From Desulfuromonas sp. (GTDB lineage Bacteria; Desulfobacterota; Desulfuromonadia; Desulfuromonadales; Geothermobacteraceae), in the NCBI GenBank assembly GCA_002868905.1, contig PKUA01000027.1:1-52640 (forward strand): 52,640 bases of DNA, given 5' to 3'. Below are positions 20,968 to 30,353 of this stretch, piece by piece. How positions within the stretch are numbered: position 1 is the first letter of the stretch; the number at the start of each line of letters is the position of its first letter. A program made the translations under genes and the position numbers. The notes beneath the pieces were generated by a model that was not told the origin of the DNA, ran no database searches, and saw nothing but the letters and a program-made list of their open reading frames with translations.

Positions 20968-21396
20968 TCAACTGTTGCGAAGCCCCTGATCCTGCAACCT
21001 GACATTTTGCAGATAATAGGTTCCGAATTTTTTATCGGTCTTCAAAATATGATGCTGCAGCCAATTGAAGATGAAGCTCATGACCCCGAGGTAGTCGATC
21101 CCCTCACCTTTTTTTTGATACAAGGCAAACACTTGACTTGTCAGGTGTTCATGTTCTTCCCTGTGCTTTTCGAAGTCATCGTAGTGGGAAGCCTTCATCA
21201 ATTGTTCTTCCGTATCGAAATGCGTCTGAACATAATCGAACAACCCCTGGAGCGCTTGATCCAGCGAAGCCCTGAAATCACCTTCTTCGTTAAGCTGAGC
21301 CAAAAGCTGGTTGTACATCTCCATCAGTGCACGGTGCTGGTGATCAACGATTTCAATGCCGGTTTTATATTCGTCATTCCAAAAAAGTTCTTGCAT
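20968..21396 (-). CDS. bacteriohaemerythrin
   Basis: The 142-residue protein has the diiron-binding pattern of haemerythrins: WNDEYKTGIEIVDHQHRAL (first His), THFDTEEQLM (His and Glu), HREEHEHL (His pair) and WLQHHILKTDKKFG (His, His and Asp). Such proteins bind O2, and sometimes NO, reversibly. Here it is stand-alone, between cheD and the receiver-PAS gene, so an oxygen-buffering or oxygen-sensing role tied to chemotaxis is a reasonable inference. The ribosome site AAAGGCGGG is good. The length agrees with the single-domain family. Confidence 0.93.
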   Translation of the reverse strand: MQELFWNDEYKTGIEIVDHQHRALMEMYNQLLAQLNEEGDFRASLDQALQGLFDYVQTHFDTEEQLMKASHYDDFEKHREEHEHLTSQVFALYQKKGEGIDYLGVMSFIFNWLQHHILKTDKKFGTYYLQNVRLQDQGLRNS

Positions 21397-21434
21397 GTTG
21401 GTTCCCGCCTTTCTCTAAATGCACTTCACTGAAG

Positions 21435-21960
21435 TTACGGTAGCCCCTGGAATTTCTTCTGTTCTTCGAGCAGCGCTTTTCTCTCTCGATAGGACTGATG
21501 CCGTTTCAAGTAAACCCTGCCGGTGTCCGTTGCAAAATAGATTTTCCGCCCCGTGTCCTGACCTGTATCCTGCCCGACGATCGGAATCACCATGTCTGTC
21601 AACATCTCACCAGCGAGATCGACATTCCGCTCCCCGACAGAGACAATCGTTTCATGCCCCCCCCCAGAGCTTGGCCCCACCAAAAACCTTGGCCACCAGG
21701 TCGCGTCGCCTCGATCCGAAATTTTCGAGTTTTTTGACCAATTGAGGGATCGCGATATCCCCGTAACGCGGCAGGGCAAGCCCTTCACCGTTCCAATACG
21801 GCAGCATGTAATGGTTGATTCCACCCAGTTTCAATCTCTCGTCCCACAAGCAGACCGACACGCATGACCCCAAAACCGTGCAGACCAGGGTCGGCGTTTT
21901 CGATGTGTAAATCATCCCCGGGAAAAGATAATGGGATTTCTGGTGAGCTTCAGGCTTCAA
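21435..21960 (-). pseudogene. cheD: receptor glutamine deamidase CheD, interrupted by a frameshift at a run of nine G
   Basis: The two halves of one CheD lie in two frames. The first (21960 to 21652) holds the start MKPEAHQKSHYLFPGMIYT, catalytic Cys33 in VLGSCVSVCLWD and His50 in GGINHYMLP; it stops just after AKLWGGA. The second continues as GGGHETIVSVGERN and runs through GRKIYFATDTGRVYL to a stop at 21435. The break is at a run of nine C on the plus strand (21657-21665); eight would restore a single frame of about 175 residues, the normal length. CheD deamidates receptor glutamines and partners CheC-type phosphatases. The interruption may be a sequencing error, a real mutation or slippage-based switching. 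Confidence 0.85.
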
Positions 21961-21987
21961 AAGAACCTCTTTAAAATCAATTGTTGT

Positions 21988-22860
21988 CTAAAACAGTTGC
22001 ACGTTTCCTGAAAGATAGGTCCCATCATCACCGTCATCATCGTGGCCTGTCGTCACAGATGATGGCAGGACAACTCTCACGGTACACCCCTGCCCGGAAA
22101 GACTGCTGACTTCGATCTCCCCACCGAGTATTTCGACCATAGCCTTGGTCATGCTCAAGCCGAGGCCCTGCCCCGGATAAGCTTTGGTCGACCCTTCATC
22201 CAGCTGCCTGAATCGGTCGAAAATCTTGCCCAGGCTCTCCTGCGGAATCCCCGGACCATCATCATGGACGCTGATCAGGAATCCCCACTCATCGGCATTC
22301 AGTTTGACCTGGATGCACCCGCCCTTCGGGCTGAATTCGGCGGCATTGGCCAGGATATTCATCAGTGCCAGGTTCAGCTTCGGACCATCGGTAAAGATAA
22401 AGCAGTCATCCACGGCCTGGATATCGAAGGTCAGGTTCTTACCAAGAACCAGGTTTTCCAATTCATCGACCATCTCGACGACCATGGCCGAGGCATTCAC
22501 CCTGGCCGGCGCGAACTCGACCTCCCCCGCTTCCAGCTCGGCGGCGGCAAAGATATTCTGCAGGTGGTAATTCAACCTGTAGGCCTCGCTGAAAATCCGC
22601 CCCCCGACCTGGCCGCAGTCACCACCCTGGTCTTTCCCCATGCATTGTTGGGCCAGACCGAGGATAGCGGACAACGGATTGACAATTTCATTCCGGATGT
22701 TCGACAGAAAATTGCTTTTGACGGCCTCGGACTCACGTAATTTTTCATTGGCCCTGGCAAGCTCGTCGTTGAGCCTTTGCAAGGTATCGATATCGCCTTT
22801 TTGCTTATCGAGGCGACTTGCCAGTGCTGTCATCAGTTCCTGATCGCTGAAATCATTCAT
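21988..22860 (-). CDS. histidine-kinase-like protein lacking the phospho-accepting His
   Basis: The 290-residue soluble protein has an N-terminal coiled coil (about 10-48), a HisKA-like helix pair and a full HATPase domain: N box NILANAAEFSP, G1 DDGPGIP, F box FDRFRQLD and G2 GQGLGLSM. The H box reads FLSNIRNEIVNPLSAI, so Asn57 stands where the phosphorylated His should be. Autophosphorylation at the usual site is therefore not possible. The residual ATPase domain could act as a phosphatase, a scaffold or a trans-acting kinase for another protein. It has no sensor domain or membrane segment. It lies 8 bases after cheB in the che operon. Confidence 0.85.
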   Translation of the reverse strand: MNDFSDQELMTALASRLDKQKGDIDTLQRLNDELARANEKLRESEAVKSNFLSNIRNEIVNPLSAILGLAQQCMGKDQGGDCGQVGGRIFSEAYRLNYHLQNIFAAAELEAGEVEFAPARVNASAMVVEMVDELENLVLGKNLTFDIQAVDDCFIFTDGPKLNLALMNILANAAEFSPKGGCIQVKLNADEWGFLISVHDDGPGIPQESLGKIFDRFRQLDEGSTKAYPGQGLGLSMTKAMVEILGGEIEVSSLSGQGCTVRVVLPSSVTTGHDDDGDDGTYLSGNVQLF

Positions 22861-22868
22861 GGAATCCT

Positions 22869-24916
<2,048 letters not shown>

Positions 24917-24979
24917 GGTCGATCGCCTTTCATCTGCATGGTCATGCCGGATTAACCAGTCTTCGGTTGCATTGAAAAT

Positions 24980-27100
24980 TTAATGCGCCATCTGGGATGC
25001 CTTGTCCTCGAAAGCCCTTGTCCTGGCCTCCTCAAGGCGCATCAAGGCCGGCAGGTCCAATATCAGGGCCAGGCTCCCATCGCCCAACACCGTCGCCCCG
25101 GATAGACCCGGAACATCCCGATACATTCTTCCCAACGACTTGATGACGGTTTGATGCTCACCGATGACGGTATCGACGGCAAAACCGATGCGAAATCCTT
25201 CCAGGTTGGCGATAATGACCTGCTCGATCTCCGGCAACCGGCCGTTGATGGAAAACTCCTTGCGCAGGTGCATATACGGTACGGTCTCGCCCCTTACGTG
25301 CAACAGGTCACGCCCATGTTGCTGCTGAATGTCGGATCGAGTCTGTTCGATAATCTCTTCAATTTGCGACAGGGGCATCACGAACCGCTGTTGTCCGATC
25401 CTCACCAGCAAGCCGTCGATAATCGCCAAAGTCAAAGGTAATTTCAGGCGAAAACAGCTCCCCTCACCTTCAACCGTCTGCAGATCGACCGTCCCGCGCA
25501 AGTCATCGATCGATTTGCGCACGACATCGAGTCCGACCCCCCGCCCGGAGATATTGGTAATGGTATGCGAAGTGGAAAACCCGGGAGACGAGACCAAATC
25601 CCAGAGGTTTGCCTGCTCAATATCGTCTTCTGGTTGCAAAAGGCCGGATTTCACCGCCTTCTGCCGAATTTTTTCCAGGTTGAGCCCGGACCCATCATCG
25701 TAGATTTCAATCACAACCGAAGCGCCGCTTTGTCCGGCGCTTAAGTGCAGTGTCCCTTTCTCCGGCTTGCCGACGGAACCACGCTGCTCGGGGCTCTCGA
25801 TGCCATGATCGATGGCGTTTCGCAGCAGATGCATGATCGGGTCGGAGAGGCGCTCGATCACCGTCTTGTCAAGTTCGGTCTCTCCCCCTTCGGTGATCAG
25901 CTGGACATCCTTGCCGAGATCACGGGCAAGGTCACGCACCTGTCGGGAGAAGCGGTTGAAGGTCGAGCCGATTGGGACCATGCGGATACTGAGGACTTCG
26001 TCCCGCAGCTCCCAGGTCAGTTGCTCCACTTCCTCGGAAATCAGTTCAAGGTCAACATCCTCAATAGTCGCAGAGATTTGTTTCAGCCTGGCCTGAACGG
26101 TCACCATTTCACCAATCAGATCGACCAGCTTGTCAAGCCTCTCGGAACGCACGCGAACCGATGAGGAGACAGCGCTCTTTCCGTGATCGCCAATCCCAGA
26201 AGAACGACGGTCTTCACCAGCCTGCCGTCGATCGCTTTGGGAGACCCGTTTCTCCGGTCCATCGTACCAGATTTCATCATGGCGCGAAGAGACGTCCCGG
26301 TAGATGTCTTTCAACCTTTCGAAAAGATCGTCTGGATTGGCCTGGAAAAGCGCCCGGCAAGGCTCCCACACCGCTTGCAGGTCGACCTTCCCTTCAGAAT
26401 CCAGCAGCTCGATACGCAGCTCGCTGTCGTCTTCCACGAAAACAAAGACATCTCTCATGTTCTCGATGGTCTGCCCGGTGGTCAGAAGTACATCCCAGAC
26501 CACCCGGCAGGTCATCGGGTCGAAATTGTCAAGCGCAGGCAGATCGCTCTGCGCTAAAACTTTGGCATCACCTTGACGCCCTAGCTCACGAATAAGGTTG
26601 GCGGGATCAAGCCCCCGTTCAAAGACCTTCGCAGGAGGCACAAACCTGACCCAAAAACTCTTCGTCCCTTCAACGGTCAGCCCTTCATCAGAACCCGAAT
26701 CAGCCTCCCGGGAACCGCTATCATGATCCTTGCTGACTTTGAAATGATCCATCTGGGCAATTAAGGCGTCGATATCCTGTTGCAGGATCTCCTCCTGTTC
26801 CAGGACCATGGCCTGCACCATATCCCGGGCCTGCAGGGTCAAGTCAATCAGAGTGGAATCGACAAGGATCAATCCGGCCCTGACATCCTCGAACACGGCC
26901 TCGACGTGATGAACAAAACCTGCCAACCGATCAAAACCGGCGAGCGACCCTGAACCCTTGACCGTGTGCAGGGTGCGGAACACCCGGTTGACCGCCTCAC
27001 CATCGTCCGGTACCGTCTCCAACTGGAGCAAGCCGTGCTCAAGATCGGCCAGGAGTTCAACCAGTTCCTCCCGAAACGTATCCTGGAGGATATTGCTCAT
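24980..27100 (-). CDS. cheA: chemotaxis histidine kinase CheA (upstream set)
   Basis: The 706-residue kinase has the same domain order as the one at 13752-15878: Hpt with H45 (TLHTVKGSG), a P2-like region, a variable linker, dimerisation helices, HATPase (LLRNAIDHGIE, DDGSGLN, GRGVGLDVV) and a CheW-like end (LPALMRLEE). The two proteins are closely similar throughout the kinase and P5 domains and differ mainly in the P2/linker region, where partner choice is usually set. Its ATG overlaps the cheY stop by 4 bases. It directly precedes cheR and cheB, so this is the set that contains the adaptation enzymes. Confidence 0.96.
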   Translation of the reverse strand: MSNILQDTFREELVELLADLEHGLLQLETVPDDGEAVNRVFRTLHTVKGSGSLAGFDRLAGFVHHVEAVFEDVRAGLILVDSTLIDLTLQARDMVQAMVLEQEEILQQDIDALIAQMDHFKVSKDHDSGSREADSGSDEGLTVEGTKSFWVRFVPPAKVFERGLDPANLIRELGRQGDAKVLAQSDLPALDNFDPMTCRVVWDVLLTTGQTIENMRDVFVFVEDDSELRIELLDSEGKVDLQAVWEPCRALFQANPDDLFERLKDIYRDVSSRHDEIWYDGPEKRVSQSDRRQAGEDRRSSGIGDHGKSAVSSSVRVRSERLDKLVDLIGEMVTVQARLKQISATIEDVDLELISEEVEQLTWELRDEVLSIRMVPIGSTFNRFSRQVRDLARDLGKDVQLITEGGETELDKTVIERLSDPIMHLLRNAIDHGIESPEQRGSVGKPEKGTLHLSAGQSGASVVIEIYDDGSGLNLEKIRQKAVKSGLLQPEDDIEQANLWDLVSSPGFSTSHTITNISGRGVGLDVVRKSIDDLRGTVDLQTVEGEGSCFRLKLPLTLAIIDGLLVRIGQQRFVMPLSQIEEIIEQTRSDIQQQHGRDLLHVRGETVPYMHLRKEFSINGRLPEIEQVIIANLEGFRIGFAVDTVIGEHQTVIKSLGRMYRDVPGLSGATVLGDGSLALILDLPALMRLEEARTRAFEDKASQMAH

Positions 27101-27462
27101 GGCATGACCATCCGAACGACACCGAGGACCTGCTCGGGCCTGAACGGCTTGACGATCCAGCCCGAAGCGCCGGCTATCTTCCCCTTTTTACGGACTCCTT
27201 CATGCGACTCGGTCGTCAGCATGATAATCGGCATGAAGCGGTTTCCCGGAATCTTGCGAACTTCCTCGATCAGCTTGATGCCGTCGATTTCCGGCATATT
27301 GAGATCGGTCACCAGCATGTCGAACTGGTTTTCAGCTACCAGCGACAACGCCTGTTTCCCGTCAGCAGCCTCCGTAACGTCGTATCCGGCGTCGGTCAAG
27401 GTCATGTTAAGCAACTGTCTCACTGTTGCCGAATCATCAACCGTCAGTATTTTCCGCGCCAT
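27097..27462 (-). CDS. cheY: CheY-type receiver (upstream set)
   Basis: The 121-residue receiver has D9/D10, phosphoryl-accepting D53 (LVTDLNMPEID), MLTTES and IVKPFRPEQ. It is very similar to the protein at 15875-16240, differing mostly in helix 2 and helix 4 and keeping the same C-terminal EQVLGVVRMVMP. Its stop overlaps the cheA start by 4 bases. It is expected to be phosphorylated by its own CheA. Whether it reaches the flagellar motor or another output cannot be told from the sequence. Confidence 0.93.
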   Translation of the reverse strand: MARKILTVDDSATVRQLLNMTLTDAGYDVTEAADGKQALSLVAENQFDMLVTDLNMPEIDGIKLIEEVRKIPGNRFMPIIMLTTESHEGVRKKGKIAGASGWIVKPFRPEQVLGVVRMVMP

Positions 27463-27508
27463 AATTTCCCTCTTTCCTTTTCGATATCTAGATGAATCGT
27501 TGTCATTG

Positions 27509-27832
27509 TTAAATCACAGCCCTGGAGCAATCCGCGTCGATCATGTCGTCAAACTGATCGTCAAACCCCGACTCTTTGACAAAGGATTGAATGTTCTGGC
27601 TGATGTCCCCCGTCAATTGAAATTTGCGCCCTTCCTCACGAACGACCTGACAGGCGACGAGCAGAAGCTGCAGACCGCAGGTGTCAATCTGTTCGACATC
27701 CGTCAGGTCGATTGCCACGTCATTCTTGCTGCGAACGAGTTCCTGAATTTCACTCAGCGCGCTGGCGACCGAATGGGCCGTCAATTCGTGTGACAAACGG
27801 TGTGACGTTTTATCCCGGGCATCCATACTCAT
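27509..27832 (-). CDS. STAS-domain protein (upstream set)
   Basis: The 107-residue single STAS domain reads VAIDLTDVEQIDTCGLQLLLVACQVV in its core and SFVKESGFDDQFDDM near the end, matching its relative at 16279-16608. The canonical phosphorylation site is D-T-C-G, with Cys in place of the second Ser. The ribosome site GAGG lies 7 bases before the ATG. It lies 46 bases before cheY. The paired conservation beside cheY-cheA suggests a fixed part in this signalling set; the partner is unknown. Confidence 0.82.
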   Translation of the reverse strand: MSMDARDKTSHRLSHELTAHSVASALSEIQELVRSKNDVAIDLTDVEQIDTCGLQLLLVACQVVREEGRKFQLTGDISQNIQSFVKESGFDDQFDDMIDADCSRAVI

Positions 27833-27861
27833 GGCAAATCCTCTTTCTTTCCATAAATCGA

Positions 27862-28374
27862 TTAAACCAAACCCCGGCTGACCTGATTGCTGGCGTTCTC
27901 CTCTGGGTTCGACATTTTTTTCAACCTGTTTTTCAAGACATGCAAGTGGGCTGTAAACTCCACCAGTTCATCCGGACCACAGATAAAAAGAGGAAAATCG
28001 GGAGAGAGTGTCCGGCAGTAATCATCGCGGCGCAAGTTGAATTTTTCGCGGTCGACAATCAAGACCGGAACACGTAACGACTTCTCCTCAAGTGTCTCAA
28101 GAAAACGCCTGAGATTCTGATTCAGGTCTCCGTGGTTGATAACCAGGCAAAACGGAGCCATCTCGCTGTCCCAAACCTGTTCAAGTCGATTCAGGGCCAT
28201 CTCGCCAACCTCGAAGTCCTCAATCAGGTAATCTTTCAGCTTGAAAAGAAAAACCGTGTTGCTGCGCGTCACATGCTCGCTGTCGACAAGAAAAACAACG
28301 CTTTTTCCTGCCGGCCCGCGTTGCTCCCTGATGGGACTCTTTTCGTGTCCTTTCATGGAAACCACCTTGAACAT
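27862..28374 (-). CDS. receiver-like protein of unknown function in the che operon
   Basis: The 170-residue protein has no close family that I recognise. Its pattern resembles a worn receiver fold: strand SVVFLVDSEH, helix SNTVFLFKLKDYL, strand APFCLVINHG where the phosphoryl Asp would be, strand VPVLIVDREKF and strand FPLFICGPDELVEF. The acidic pocket, the phosphoryl Asp and the KP motif are missing. It lies between cheW and the STAS gene of the upstream set and has no counterpart in the downstream set. The ATG at 28356, with AAGGTGG before it, is an alternative start. A non-phosphorylated adaptor role is inference. Confidence 0.65.
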   Translation of the reverse strand: MFKVVSMKGHEKSPIREQRGPAGKSVVFLVDSEHVTRSNTVFLFKLKDYLIEDFEVGEMALNRLEQVWDSEMAPFCLVINHGDLNQNLRRFLETLEEKSLRVPVLIVDREKFNLRRDDYCRTLSPDFPLFICGPDELVEFTAHLHVLKNRLKKMSNPEENASNQVSRGLV

Positions 28375-28406
28375 TCTGAACTACTCCAATTCACCCGAAT
28401 ATGCCA

Positions 28407-28937
28407 TCAAGACATGGCGACGGTTTCGGCATCCCCGGCTTCATCAGCATTGATCTCCCCGGCGTCCATGACAACAACAAGCTCCTCGCTGCTGAACACC
28501 CTGTCGATATCGAGCAGGATAATGAACTGGTCATCAACCCGGCCCATACCATTAATAAACTCGGTCTTGAGCCGGGAACCGAGCCGCGGGGCCGGTTCGA
28601 TCTGATCTTCACGGATCTCGAGGACTTCGCGTACCGCATCCGCCTGGGCGCCGACCACAACCGGCTCATCTTCGACCATGACTTCAAGTACGACGATGCA
28701 GGTGTCGCGGGATGCTTCCACGGTCGACATACCGAGCTTGCAGCGCATGTCGATCACCGGCACCACCTGCCCGCGCAGGTTGATAACCCCGAGCATATAG
28801 TCAGGGGTCTGCGGGACGCTGGTAATCGAAATCAGGTTCAGAACTTCCCGGGTCCGATGGACCTTGACCCCGAACAGTTCATCTCCCAGTTGAAATGTTA
28901 CGAATTGGCTCGCTTCAACGTTGCTATCGGTCATCAC
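28407..28937 (-). CDS. cheW: chemotaxis coupling protein CheW (upstream set)
   Basis: The 176-residue protein is a CheW domain with FQLGDELFGVKVHRTREVLNL, SVPQTPDYMLGVINLRGQVVPVIDMRCKLGM and an acidic C-terminal extension. It is very similar to the protein at 16881-17408. It lies 8 bases from the end of the broken receptor remnant, the same gap as in the intact set. Since its own receptor is lost, it probably couples CheA to the intact receptor at 17417-19210 or to receptors elsewhere. Confidence 0.95.
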   Translation of the reverse strand: MMTDSNVEASQFVTFQLGDELFGVKVHRTREVLNLISITSVPQTPDYMLGVINLRGQVVPVIDMRCKLGMSTVEASRDTCIVVLEVMVEDEPVVVGAQADAVREVLEIREDQIEPAPRLGSRLKTEFINGMGRVDDQFIILLDIDRVFSSEELVVVMDAGEINADEAGDAETVAMS

Positions 28938-28945
28938 GTCCTCCC

Positions 28946-29430
28946 TCAGTACGCTTCGAATTCTTCATCCAGGGAATCAGCCTTCGACCGAATATCAACC
29001 CCCGGGTTGTCCGTTTTCTTGCCGTTGTCGGTTTTCGCGTCGGTGAGATGTGGTATGTTGGGTTGCTTTTGTACCACAGGCCGCCTTGCCTCGATTTGCC
29101 GCCGTTGACCCGATGGCCCTTCGGCCAGGACGAAGAAATTTCGAGGTCCCGGGCTTACGCCATGTCGACCAGCTTGACGCTCTCCGTCTTGAATTTGACC
29201 CGGCCGGCTGTTGCCGCGTAATCGGTATTGCGGTCGCCGTGATCGCCATGCCTTTCGGCTAATGAGTTCATGGCTACACCCGACCCCGGCTTGGAGGCAT
29301 GACCCGGTTCGACCAGCATCCCGAAAAGAAGCGCCAGGACCAGCAAAACCAACCAAGCGATCTTTCCGACCGCTACTTTGCTTAAGGCTACACAACGACT
29401 CTCGGACTCACGCTTCTTAAAGTTTCGCAT
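28946..29430 (-). pseudogene. remnant of a methyl-accepting chemotaxis protein
   Basis: The remnant begins at an ATG at 29430 with a GAGGAG ribosome site like that of the intact receptor, encodes one membrane helix (VGKIAWLVLLVLALLFGML) and then reads YAATAG...ESVKLVDMA, weakly like the end of a receptor signalling domain, before a stop at 29155. In another frame it resumes with NFFVLAEG and ends SLDEEFEAY, matching the intact receptor's FFVMNEG and SLDHEFEAY. The whole sensing and signalling core, about 450 residues, is missing. Position before cheW with an 8-base gap confirms it once was a receptor. A short functional peptide cannot be excluded. Confidence 0.75.
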
Positions 29431-29525
29431 CAATCTCTCCTCGCCCTTGAGTGAAATCCAATGCACTTGTCAGCCGAAAACAGCATGAAAAAAACAACCG
29501 TAACTTCACAATTTCGAGACAACGC

Positions 29526-29894
29526 TCAGGGCATGACCATGCGCACAACTCCGAGCACCTGCTCCGGCTTGAACGGTTTGGTCAGCCAGCCGCTCGCCCC
29601 GACCCGCTTCCCTTCATCCTTGAGGGATTGTTTGGATTCGGTCGTCAGCATGATGATCGGCAGGAACCGCCACCCCGGCAGCTTGCGAACCTTTTCGATC
29701 AATCCCAGGCCGTTGAGGTTCGGCATGTTGAGGTCGGTCACGAGCATATCGATCGCCTCATGCGCTTCGAACAACCTCAACGCCTCTTCCCCGTCCTCGG
29801 CCTCCAAAACCTCGTACCCTGCATCCCGCAGTGTCATTCCCAGTGCCTGCCGTACGGTCGAAGAATCATCTACGGTCAAAATTCGCCTTGCCAT
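29526..29894 (-). CDS. cheY: CheY-type receiver, first gene of the long che operon
   Basis: The 122-residue receiver has D9/D10 (TVDDSSTVRQ), phosphoryl-accepting D54 (LVTDLNMPNLNG), MLTTES and LTKPFKPEQ. It shares the EQVLGVVRMVMP tail with the other two CheY-type proteins but is more distant from them than they are from each other. It lies upstream of the receptor remnant, a position with no counterpart in the downstream set. A strong sigma-54-type promoter lies about 85 bases before the ATG, so it leads an operon running to 19722. Confidence 0.93.
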   Translation of the reverse strand: MARRILTVDDSSTVRQALGMTLRDAGYEVLEAEDGEEALRLFEAHEAIDMLVTDLNMPNLNGLGLIEKVRKLPGWRFLPIIMLTTESKQSLKDEGKRVGASGWLTKPFKPEQVLGVVRMVMP

Positions 29895-29976
29895 GCTTGC
29901 CCCCTAATCTATTGAGTGACACCGTTTTGGATTGCTTTGTTGAACGCAATTTCAGTGATCGTGAAAGACAAACAGG

Positions 29977-29993
29977 AGCAAGCAAAATGCCAA
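29977..29993 (-). promoter_or_regulatory. strong sigma-54 promoter of the long che operon
   Basis: The minus strand reads TTGGCATTTTGCTTGCT. It matches the sigma-54 consensus at TTGGCA (-24) and TTGCT (-12) with the exact GG-10-GC spacing. Transcription should start near 29966, about 70 bases before the cheY ATG at 29894. The gap 29895-30353 otherwise holds upstream control sites and the dxs terminator, and no gene. Transcription would need a sigma-54 activator. Confidence 0.75.
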
Positions 29994-30149
29994 AAGGAAA
30001 ACTGAATCTAAGAACCTGATTTATAAAAGGATTCTTCATTATCACGCCAAAACACGTTTGGAAACATTTCGAAGTCATCGCTTTGAAGAAATGTGAATTA
30101 GTCTTCTAACCTTTCAATAAAACAGCAGTTTCTTTAAAATTAACAAAAG

Positions 30150-30181
30150 TTTCACATGTGAAATAAGTTGCCCCCCTTTAA
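30150..30181 (-). promoter_or_regulatory. candidate activator site: 14-bp palindrome plus shared G-rich element
   Basis: TTTCACATGTGAAA (30150-30163) is a perfect 14-bp palindrome lying about 160-170 bp upstream of the sigma-54 promoter. A few bases further upstream the minus strand reads TTAAAGGGGGGCAAC (30167-30181), nearly identical to the element at 19520-19534. Its distance to the promoter GG is 176 bp here and 175 bp there. The arrangement fits an enhancer-type activator site. No particular regulator is recognised. Confidence 0.5.
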
Positions 30182-30283
30182 CAGTGATCCCAATAGGCAA
30201 GCCGACTCAGATAGCCATTCCTTTTCGTTCCTTGTCAAACAGGCATCAGAGATTCCCTCTGCAACTAGTCAATGTAGGAGACA

Positions 30284-30320
30284 TAAAAAAGCCCCCCTTT
30301 CAAAGTGAGGAAGGGAGGCT
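30284..30320 (-). terminator. intrinsic terminator of the xseA-to-dxs operon
   Basis: Read on the minus strand, AGCCTCCCTT (30311-30320) pairs with AAGGGGGGCT (30291-30300) with one G-T wobble across a 10-base loop, followed at once by a run of T. It sits about 34 bases beyond the dxs stop, so it ends the minus-strand operon and shields the che promoter region downstream. Confidence 0.85.
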
Positions 30321-30353
30321 CGATCAACTTCTATCAGTAATGAGTTTCGAAAA

